Shown: piece after piece, positions 1 through 4,500 of the stretch
Layout: the number at the start of each line of letters is the position of its first letter
How positions within the stretch are numbered: the stretch's first letter is position 1
NCBI GenBank assembly: GCA_963548155.1
Contig: CAUUTP010000091.1
Span: forward strand, 1-7,811
Direction: 5' to 3'
DNA length: 7,811 bases
Source of the DNA: Eikenella sp963548155
GTDB lineage: Bacteria; Pseudomonadota; Gammaproteobacteria; Burkholderiales; Neisseriaceae
Notes under the pieces: model-generated
Seen by the model: the letters and a program-made list of their open reading frames with translations, nothing else
The model's database searches: none
Told to the model about the DNA's origin: nothing
Position numbers and translations under genes: made by a program

Positions 1-1461
1 TTCATGCAGGCCGGAAACGATGCCCAGCGTAGGACGGGGCTGCAAATCCTGATAGTTGGCACGGTCGTAGGCATTGACTTCGTCGAAGGTAACCGTGTCT
101 TGCAGGCCGCGTTCGGCAATCAGCTTACGTCCGGCTTCAACGTTAATCGGGCTGTAATCGCGCAAACGCACAGAATCGGGCAACTTGTCGGCAGTCAGCG
201 CGTCGAGCACATAGCGTCCATGCCCCGAGGCAATATCGAGAACATGTACGGGTTTGCCCGCTTCGCGCAGCTTGGCAGAGGCCGTCTGAATCGCTTTGCC
301 GATATTGATTTTACGTTGGCGGATGCCGCGCCAGCCGATGGCGTTGAGATAGTGTTTGTCCACCGCCACACCAAAGGCGTTGCTGCCCTGCGGCTGGTTG
401 CGGTACACATAATCCAGCGTGCTGCCTGAGTCGTAGCCGGTTTCCTTGCCGATTTTCAAACCTTCGCTCCAGCGCGCGCCAAGGTCGAGGGAGGCACGGT
501 AAACTGCCCAAAATGCACCGTGCGGCGAACAAATAGACAAAGGTGTTGCCAATTCGTCGGCTTCGCGACGGCTTTCGCCATGCAGGTGGGCTTGGGTCAG
601 ATCAACCGGTAGGGGTGGGTTGTCGAAACGTTGGCGGATAAAGCGGCGCATTTCGACAAAGGCGATTTCACGGTTTTGCTCGCCCAATGTGTCGTGATAG
701 AAACCATCCAGAACATGGCGTTCTTTGATGCGGCTGCCCAAACGGTTGTAGAAATCGTGTTGCGGTTTGTGATGAACCACCCAGTCGCTGCCCGAAATCA
801 AAAGCTGCATGGGCGTGGTAATTGCCTGCGCGTCGGCGACCACGCGTTCGGCGGCTTCGTACAAACCGAGCAGGATGCGCACGGAAATGGCGCGGGCGAT
901 GAGCGGATCGTTGTCGTAGCTGGTTTGGCGCTCTTGGTTGTGCGTCAGGTAATGGGCTTTGACGTAGCTGTTGACAAAGAAATTGCCACGCCATTTCTGC
1001 ATGATTTTCAGGCCGGTGCGGGCAAAAGGGACGTAGAGTTTGACTTTGAATGCGGGCGATGCCAATACGGCGCAGCGGATTTTCGGCGCGTAGTCGTGCA
1101 GCCAAGTGGAAACCAATACCGCGCCAACGCTTTGCGCGATCACGCAAATGTTTTCGGGCTTGATGCCGTATTCGCTTTGGATGTGACGGATAAAGTCGTC
1201 CACATCGGCAACGGAAGTGCCGATACTGGGACTGTCGCCGCGTTCGCCGGGGCTGTGGCCATGACCACGCGCGTCCCATGCGAAATAGGCAAAATCGTCG
1301 AAACCGAGTTCGTCGGCAACAAACATCATCCGGTCGGAATGCTCGTGGCCGCGATGGAACAGCACGATGGCTTTATCGGCCGAACCGTCGGCAGCGGGGC
1401 GGTAGCGGTAGAAAAGTTCGGTGCCGTCTTGGGTGGCGAAGTGTTTTTGCTGTTCCTGCAT
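1..1461 (-). CDS. ynbC: Bifunctional alpha/beta hydrolase / class I SAM-dependent methyltransferase, YnbC-like (3' end missing)
   Basis: An open frame from ATG at 1461 reads 487 codons and leaves the window without a stop, so the C-terminus is missing; E. coli YnbC is, from memory, about 585 residues. The N-terminal part (about 10-275) is an alpha/beta hydrolase: HRGHEHS near 36-42, WDARGHGHSPGERG near 62-75, a nucleophile elbow AQSVG with Ser111 (Ala instead of the usual first Gly), probable acid Asp226 in SGSDW and His256 in FYHDTLGE. After a linker, HVLDIASGHGR (406-416) is a SAM-binding motif I, with Asp435 in RDYSP as a likely next-strand acid. AAGGAG lies 8 bases before the ATG. The family is thought to act on lipids or lipid-like esters with YnbA, YnbB and YnbD, but I know of no proven substrate. 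It lies 80 bases after yjdF; a hairpin and no clear promoter lie in that gap. The fold call is strong and the YnbC assignment fairly strong. Confidence 0.88.
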   Translation of the reverse strand, partial: MQEQQKHFATQDGTELFYRYRPAADGSADKAIVLFHRGHEHSDRMMFVADELGFDDFAYFAWDARGHGHSPGERGDSPSIGTSVADVDDFIRHIQSEYGIKPENICVIAQSVGAVLVSTWLHDYAPKIRCAVLASPAFKVKLYVPFARTGLKIMQKWRGNFFVNSYVKAHYLTHNQERQTSYDNDPLIARAISVRILLGLYEAAERVVADAQAITTPMQLLISGSDWVVHHKPQHDFYNRLGSRIKERHVLDGFYHDTLGEQNREIAFVEMRRFIRQRFDNPPLPVDLTQAHLHGESRREADELATPLSICSPHGAFWAVYRASLDLGARWSEGLKIGKETGYDSGSTLDYVYRNQPQGSNAFGVAVDKHYLNAIGWRGIRQRKINIGKAIQTASAKLREAGKPVHVLDIASGHGRYVLDALTADKLPDSVRLRDYSPINVEAGRKLIAERGLQDTVTFDEVNAYDRANYQDLQPRPTLGIVSGLHE

Positions 1462-1493
1462 ATGTGTACTCCTTGGTGAGATACATTTTAAAG

Positions 1494-1534
1494 AGGCTAC
1501 CTGAAAAGCGGTTTGATGCGTTTTCAGGTAGCCT
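1494..1534 (-). terminator. Inverted eikDUS pair, probable terminator of yjdF
   Basis: Perfect 14-bp stem: 1494-1507 (AGGCTACCTGAAAA) pairs with 1521-1534 across a 13-base loop. Each arm holds one full Eikenella-type DUS (1494-1505 plus, 1523-1534 minus). It starts 8 bases past the yjdF stop in the direction of transcription. The run after the stem on the minus strand is only CTTTAAAA, so termination may be partial and could let transcription continue into the ynbC-like gene. DUS pairs doubling as terminators are well known in Neisseriaceae. Confidence 0.7.
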
Positions 1535-1541
1535 TTAACAG

Positions 1542-2165
1542 TTAAGATTGGCTGCCCAAACGTTTGTCCGGGCGGGTGAACAGGAAGACGAATAAGGAAG
1601 TGAGCGCGCCCAGCGTGTCGGAGAGCATGTCTTTTTGCGCGTCCCAAATATCGCCTTGTGAGCCGAGCACTTCTATGCCGGCCTGGCCGCCGTCAATCAC
1701 GGCATATTGCCATTCGATGATTTCGTAAGCCGCCGCCACGCTCATGATGAAGAACAGGGAAAAGAACAAGGCAATCGGCACACGGCAGAGTTTGCGGCGC
1801 AGCAGCCATTCGGCCATCGGATAGGCGTAAAAGCCGATAATGTAGTGGCCGACGCGGTCGAAATGGTTGCGCCCTTCGCCTAAAAATGGAGCAAGCAGGC
1901 GGTTGGCCCAATCGAAGGGCACGTCGGCGAAGGTGTAGTGTGCGCCAATGGTGTGCATAATCAGCCAGAAACTCATGAATACATAAGCTAAATTGCTGAA
2001 ACGGAAGCAGCGGTAAGTGGCAATGAGCGCGATAAATACGGCGGACACGGGGATGATTTCGGCATACCAAACGGCGCGGTCGGACGGGTTGATGCCCGAC
2101 CAGATGATGAGTGCGGCGATGAAAACGGCGAGGAAGAGGGGGATGATGGGGAAGGATTTTTGCAT
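1542..2165 (-). CDS. yjdF: YjdF-like inner-membrane protein (DUF2238)
   Basis: A 207-residue polytopic membrane protein, close to the roughly 209 residues I recall for E. coli YjdF. Hydrophobic segments lie at about 5-24, 36-52, 57-76, 105-121, 130-149 and 183-196. Motifs I recognise from the family are HTIGAHYTFADVPFDW (71-86), RNHFDRVGHY (99-108), FYAYPMAEWLLRR (112-124), YEIIEWQ (147-153) and LGSQGDIWDAQKDM (167-180). The conserved His, Asp and Glu residues next to membrane segments suggest a catalytic or metal-binding membrane protein, but the function is unknown. I chose ATG 2165 (MQKSFP). The longer frame needs a TTG at 2216 that lies inside a CREE terminus. No good Shine-Dalgarno precedes 2165. 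The adjacent CREE carries TTGTCC-N18-TATAAA pointing at this gene, which would give a leader of about 27 bases. Confidence 0.88.
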   Translation of the reverse strand: MQKSFPIIPLFLAVFIAALIIWSGINPSDRAVWYAEIIPVSAVFIALIATYRCFRFSNLAYVFMSFWLIMHTIGAHYTFADVPFDWANRLLAPFLGEGRNHFDRVGHYIIGFYAYPMAEWLLRRKLCRVPIALFFSLFFIMSVAAAYEIIEWQYAVIDGGQAGIEVLGSQGDIWDAQKDMLSDTLGALTSLFVFLFTRPDKRLGSQS

Positions 2166-2198
2166 AGGGTTGATATGTGGGGATAAATGTTGATCGAT

Positions 2199-2228
2199 TT
2201 TATAGTAGATTAACAAAAATCAGGACAA
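2199..2228 (-). promoter_or_regulatory. Candidate sigma70 promoter formed by the CREE end, driving yjdF
   Basis: On the minus strand TTGTCC (2228-2223) is followed by an 18-base spacer and TATAAA (2204-2199). The -35 and spacer lie inside the CREE terminus. The -10 uses the element's terminal TATA plus two flanking bases, so insertion built the hexamer. CREE-derived promoters of this type are described in Neisseria. The start would fall near 2192, ahead of ATG 2165. This rests on sequence match only. Confidence 0.5.
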
Positions 2229-2304
2229 GGCGGAGAGCCGCAGACAGTACAAATAGTACGGCAAGGCGAGACAACGCTGTACTGGTTTTTGTTAATTCAC
2301 TATA
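2201..2304. mobile_element. Correia repeat enclosed element (CREE), short 104-bp form, copy 1
   Basis: Starts TATAGTAGATTAACAAAAAT and ends TTTTTGTTAATTCACTATA. The 26-base terminal inverted repeats agree at about 22 positions and match the AACAAAAA type of Correia end. The interior (CAGGACAAGGCG, GCAGACAGTACAAATAGTAC, GGCAAGGCGAGACAACG) is the CREE core without the roughly 50-bp insert of the full element. TA at 2201-2202 and 2303-2304 are the expected target duplication. These are non-autonomous MITE-like repeats with no coding capacity. The core differs from copy 2 at one clear position (2236: A, where copy 2 has C). It lies between the split membrane gene and yjdF. Confidence 0.9.
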
Positions 2305-2318
2305 ATTTTGTTGGGTGG

Positions 2319-2353
2319 TTTTCAGGTAGCCTTTATGGGAGGCTACCTGAAAA
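2319..2353 (-). terminator. Everted eikDUS pair hairpin after the split membrane-protein gene
   Basis: Perfect 14-bp stem: 2319-2332 (TTTTCAGGTAGCCT) pairs with 2340-2353 around a 7-base loop. It starts 2 bases after the TGA of the split gene. It holds two full Eikenella DUS (2321-2332 minus, 2340-2351 plus). The two words are arranged inside-out compared with the pairs at 1494-1534 and 4184-4230, so neither strand has a T-run after the stem. It is a strong hairpin but a less convincing intrinsic terminator. Confidence 0.5.
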
Positions 2354-2355
2354 AA

Positions 2356-2867
2356 TCAATAATTCAAATTCCTTTGAAGGTGTTTCAGCATCACCATCAC
2401 AAACAGGGCGGTTGCGAAGGATAGCATAAACATTAGCACGGCAGTCGGAATCGAACGCGGGATGGACTGCACGGCCATCACCAGCAACCAAACAGTTGCC
2501 CCGGCAAAGACCAGTGCGGCGGTGCTGAAAAAAGCCACGGCAAACCAAGCCCAGATTTTGGTAACACAGCGCTCAAAGCGGCTGTATTGCCCGCTTTCCT
2601 GCACGGCTTCTAAATAGGCATCCAAGAAGGCCAAGCCCACGCAGATGGCGGCGCCCAACCACAAACCTTTGCTGTGCCGGCCGGTTTTCCCGGCGAAGCG
2701 ATAAGTGTAGATAGCGATAAATATAGTGGATTAAATTTAAATCAGGACAAGGCGGCGAGCCGCAGACAGTACAAATAGTACGGCAAGGCGAGACAACGCT
2801 GTACTGGTTTAAATTTAATTCACTATAGCAGCAAAAACACCGTCCACGCATTGAATATTTTTGTCAT
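2356..2867 (-). pseudogene. Small four-helix membrane-protein gene split by a CREE
   Basis: From ATG 2867 the frame reads MTKIFNAWTVFLLL and hits TAG at 2825-2823, inside the CREE (2722-2827). The rest of the gene is open on the far side, from the CREE edge to TGA at 2356-2358, in another frame. Deleting 104 bases (the element plus one TA copy) joins the halves in frame at Leu14 (CTA) and gives a 135-residue protein with membrane segments at about 7-23, 34-51, 70-97 and 105-126. The first helix runs smoothly across the junction, which supports the reconstruction. I do not recognise the family. ATG 2867 is 10 bases from the stop of the ynbA-like gene, so the pair was probably one operon. No Shine-Dalgarno is obvious. 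The distal part has no other stop or frameshift. It could be translated only from a poor start such as TTG 2664. Confidence 0.8.
2722..2827. mobile_element. Correia repeat enclosed element (CREE), short 106-bp form, copy 2, inside a gene
   Basis: Starts TATAGTGGATTAAATTTAAA and ends TTTAAATTTAATTCACTATA, the AAATTTAA type of Correia end. The core is nearly identical to copy 1 (one clear difference in the shared interior), and both copies have the same orientation. TA at 2722-2723 and 2826-2827 is the duplicated target. Net insertion is 104 bases, which both shifts the frame and brings a TAG into the host gene. Reading out on the minus strand it offers TTGTCC (2750-2745), a 19-base spacer and TATATT (2725-2720), a weaker promoter candidate facing the distal gene fragment. 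Confidence 0.92.
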
Positions 2868-2876
2868 AATTGGATT

Positions 2877-2888
2877 TTCAGGTAGCCT
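2877..2888 (-). repeat. Single eikDUS overlapping the ynbA-like stop codon
   Basis: The minus strand reads AGGCTACCTGAA, a perfect 12-mer. Read with one preceding A it supplies the last codons of the phosphatidyltransferase gene: AAG GCT ACC TGA (Lys-Ala-Thr-stop). It is unpaired, unlike the other six perfect copies in the window, so it probably acts only as an uptake signal. Confidence 0.85.
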
Positions 2889-3477
2889 TTAAGCCGTTGA
2901 TGATGCGCCGATAACAGGTGTAAGCCAGTGCCGCGCAGGCCAGCCACATCAGGGCGTCGAAAGCGATATGGAAACTGCCAACTGCCGCATACCACACTGC
3001 CAGTACGCCGATAAAAAACGCGCGATCGCTTTTGCCGAACGGCCCGTCATAACGCCGCCCGTTGCCGTGGACCTGCCCCAGTACACCGCAAAATTCCGTC
3101 ATGGCCGCCAGCCAAATAAACAGGGCAATCTGCACGCCGCCGAAAGGGGCAATAAAGGCAAAAGGCAGATACAGCGCGGCATCGGCGGCGACATCGGTAA
3201 TTTCGTTCAGGTAGCCGCCCAAGGCTGATTGTTGGCCAAATTCGCGCGCCAGCATGCCGTCTACCGCGTTCAGCGCCATGCGCAGAAACAGCCACACGGG
3301 CATGAGCCAAAATAACGCGGGGAGGTGCGCCAAGCAAGATAACAACAACCCGAGCGCAATCGATACCGCACAGGCGAACACGGTTACCTGATTGGCCGTT
3401 ACGCCTTTCTGATACAGCCGCCGCACCAGCGGGCGCAGCAGATTTTGGAATTTGGGTTTGAGGGCGTAGATGCTCAT
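2878..3477 (-). CDS. ynbA: CDP-alcohol phosphatidyltransferase, YnbA-like
   Basis: A 199-residue polytopic membrane enzyme of the CDP-alcohol phosphatidyltransferase family, which moves a phosphatidyl group from a CDP-lipid to an alcohol. The signature is at 70-95: NAVDGMLAR, eight residues, G87, then N91 and D95. Two of the four usual metal-binding Asp positions are Asn (70 and 91). From memory E. coli YnbA (about 201 residues, with RMALNALDGMLARE and ILNETGD) has the same changes, so this marks a subfamily rather than decay. The start MSIYALKPKFQNLLRP and the FGKSDRA motif (148-154) also match that group. Membrane segments lie at about 31-50, 53-70, 97-115, 117-134, 154-170 and 174-190. The acceptor alcohol is unknown. 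ATG 3477 has only a weak Shine-Dalgarno; TATAAT lies 32 bases upstream. The stop lies in a DUS and the split membrane-protein gene starts 10 bases later. Confidence 0.9.
   Translation of the reverse strand: MSIYALKPKFQNLLRPLVRRLYQKGVTANQVTVFACAVSIALGLLLSCLAHLPALFWLMPVWLFLRMALNAVDGMLAREFGQQSALGGYLNEITDVAADAALYLPFAFIAPFGGVQIALFIWLAAMTEFCGVLGQVHGNGRRYDGPFGKSDRAFFIGVLAVWYAAVGSFHIAFDALMWLACAALAYTCYRRIINGLKAT
3206..3217 (-). repeat. Near-DUS (11/12) inside the ynbA-like gene
   Basis: The minus strand reads CGGCTACCTGAA, differing from the Eikenella DUS only at the first base, and encodes part of GGYLNE just after the catalytic signature. The core CTACCTGAA is intact, so it could still have some uptake activity. 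Confidence 0.4.
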
Positions 3478-3508
3478 GGTGGGCGGTCTCGGTGGTGGGT
3501 GCGGTTGT

Positions 3509-3514
3509 ATTATA
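3509..3514 (-). promoter_or_regulatory. Candidate -10 hexamer for the ynbA-like gene
   Basis: A perfect TATAAT on the minus strand 31-37 bases before ATG 3477. At 16-18 bases upstream only weak -35 matches (GCAACC, AGCAAC, CAGCAA) are seen, so it may need an activator or be weak. Confidence 0.4.
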
Positions 3515-3661
3515 GATGAAAGCAGTAAATGGTTGCTGTCTGTTGTGTATCAAAAAGAAGTAGTTGGTCGTATTTTTGGTAAGTGCCGGTAGCAGGACGG
3601 GTGCATTTGTCCGAAATGGTACAACTGAGTTTGTAAACCGATGGATAATAGGGTTTAGGAA

Positions 3662-3691
3662 TTGTCAGGAATTTGTATATAAGGGTAAAAT
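3662..3691 (+). promoter_or_regulatory. Candidate sigma70 promoter for the plus-strand membrane-protein gene
   Basis: TTGTCA (3662-3667), an 18-base spacer and TAAAAT (3686-3691). The start would lie near 3698, giving a leader of about 95 bases before ATG 3794. It is the best hexamer pair in the spacer, but this is sequence match only. Confidence 0.4.
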
Positions 3692-3793
3692 ACACGGATA
3701 ATTCAACCCGATGGTTTGCCAGTTGGCGGATTGTTTGGGGCATCGATAAATAGCTAAGTTTGAAAGCAACACCGCTGGAAAGGGAAAACAAAA

Positions 3794-4159
3794 ATGTTGA
3801 TGGCGTTTGTATTGGGGTTTTGGTGCCTTTGGATGGGCGAGCGCGAGCCTAATGTTTTGCTAGAAGGCTTTTTCTTTACCGTTATTGCTATTGCAGCAAA
3901 CGGGTTTATGCAGTGGCAGATGCCTAACACGGACACGGTATGGGCGTTGCAGTGGGGCTTAGTTTGGGCTTGGGCTGCGCTGATGATGTTTGTAGTGGAT
4001 AGGTTTGGTTCGAATCTGGGTATCCGCTTGGTGGTGGCTGCAGTGGCTGGTGGCGGCTACTTTTGGTTAGAGCAAAACGGCTGCGGCTTGGCTGCCGGCT
4101 GGTTGGGCACTGAAGCAACGTGTGTGCAGGAGGCAGTAACAGCTTCGCAATTTAGATAA
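3794..4159 (+). CDS. Small hypothetical membrane protein
   Basis: 121 residues; I do not recognise the family. Hydrophobic segments lie at about 2-14, 21-40, 48-67 and 76-92, followed by a short polar tail with Cys97 and Cys110. It is rich in Trp (10 residues) and has few charges apart from GERE at 15-18, fitting a small integral inner-membrane protein. The start is ATG 3794 with GGAAAGGGA at 3777-3785 as ribosome site; ATG 3800 is a possible alternative. An in-frame TGA at 3761 limits extension upstream. It is the only well supported plus-strand gene in the window, divergent from the ynbA-like gene and convergent with secF, followed by its own strong terminator. Ribosome site, terminator and membrane pattern argue for a real gene. 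No function can be assigned. Confidence 0.75.
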   Translation: MLMAFVLGFWCLWMGEREPNVLLEGFFFTVIAIAANGFMQWQMPNTDTVWALQWGLVWAWAALMMFVVDRFGSNLGIRLVVAAVAGGGYFWLEQNGCGLAAGWLGTEATCVQEAVTASQFR

Positions 4160-4183
4160 CAGCACAATACTTGTCGTGTTCGG

Positions 4184-4230
4184 AAAGGCTACCTGAAACT
4201 ATGCTACGCAGCAGTTTCAGGTAGCCTTTT
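4184..4230 (+). terminator. Inverted eikDUS terminator of the small membrane-protein gene
   Basis: Perfect 17-bp stem: 4184-4200 pairs with 4213-4229, with a further TGC/GCA pairing inside the loop. The 3' arm ends in TTTT (4227-4230). Each arm holds a full Eikenella DUS (4186-4197 plus, 4216-4227 minus). It begins 24 bases after the stop codon at 4159. This is the strongest terminator in the window. Confidence 0.85.
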
Positions 4231-4285
4231 GTTATGCCGAGTAAGTGCGTATATGCCTTGATTCAGCTGGTTATCGCCGCCAATT

Positions 4286-4390
4286 CATAGCGGATTAAAT
4301 AAGAATGGGGCAAGGTGGCGAACCATAGACCGTACAGGTGTACGGCAAGGCAATCTAACACGGTAGTATTCTCATTTTTAATTCACGATA
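4286..4390. mobile_element. Degenerate CREE, copy 3 (about 105 bp)
   Basis: Begins CATAGCGGATTAA and ends TTTTTAATTCACGATA, with an eroded core that still aligns with copies 1 and 2 in the same orientation (GGGGCAAGGTGGCGAACC, CGTACAGGTGTACGGCAAGG, AACACGGTAGTA). Both outer TATAG ends carry substitutions (CATAG, CGATA). Length and order match the short CREE, so it is an older, probably immobile copy. Confidence 0.7.
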
Positions 4391-4435
4391 GTTTGAATCT
4401 GCATCAGGGCAAGGCAGCACAAAAACAGTCCATAT

Positions 4436-4474
4436 AAAACGGCATAGGCGTTTTCAGGCAGCCTATGCCGTTTT
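4436..4474 (-). terminator. Terminator of the yajC-secD-secF unit
   Basis: Perfect 14-bp stem: 4436-4449 (AAAACGGCATAGGC) pairs with 4461-4474, with an 11-base loop. On the minus strand the 3' arm ends in TTTT followed by ATAT. It lies 26 bases past the secF stop. The stem could also stop transcription arriving on the plus strand. Confidence 0.8.
4453..4464 (-). repeat. Variant DUS of another Neisseriaceae dialect in the secF terminator
   Basis: The minus strand reads AGGCTGCCTGAA, one base from the Eikenella word and identical to what I recall as the Simonsiella dialect. It spans the loop and part of one stem arm, unlike the paired DUS in the other terminators. Confidence 0.55.
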
Positions 4475-4500
4475 GTAATGCCTGTGGAATGAGCGGCTGC

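Larger units (their letters stand above)
3478..3793. other. Divergent intergenic region (316 bp)
   Basis: AT-rich spacer between the minus-strand ynbA-like gene and the plus-strand small membrane-protein gene. It contains one candidate promoter for each direction. The open frame on the minus strand across 3510-3791 starts from TTG, lacks a good ribosome site and resembles nothing I know. I see no repeat, DUS or RNA gene here. Confidence 0.6.
4160..4500. other. Convergent intergenic region (341 bp) with two terminators and a decayed CREE
   Basis: Between the converging ends of the small membrane-protein gene and secF. It holds a DUS-pair terminator (4184-4230), a degenerate CREE (4286-4390) and the secF terminator (4436-4474). 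In the remaining stretches (4231-4285 and 4391-4435) I see no gene or convincing signal. Confidence 0.7.

Noticed and set aside
631..1479. Long plus-strand frames opposite the ynbC-like gene
   Set aside because: Antisense shadow of a clearly recognisable hydrolase-methyltransferase.
2166..2216. Upstream TTG start extending the YjdF-like protein by 17 residues
   Set aside because: The start codon lies inside the CREE terminus and upstream of the likely transcription start; the extension is polar and unlike the family.
2573..2851. 92-codon minus-strand frame running through CREE copy 2
   Set aside because: Composed of CREE sequence plus an out-of-frame part of the split membrane gene; the restored 135-residue frame explains the locus better.
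3510..3791. 93-codon minus-strand frame in the divergent spacer
   Set aside because: TTG start, no ribosome site, mixed composition and no family resemblance; it covers both candidate promoters.
4391..4430. Possible second CREE scrap (ATCAGGGCAAGGCAGC) next to copy 3
   Set aside because: Only about 15 bases resemble the CREE core, with no terminus; too short to separate from chance.
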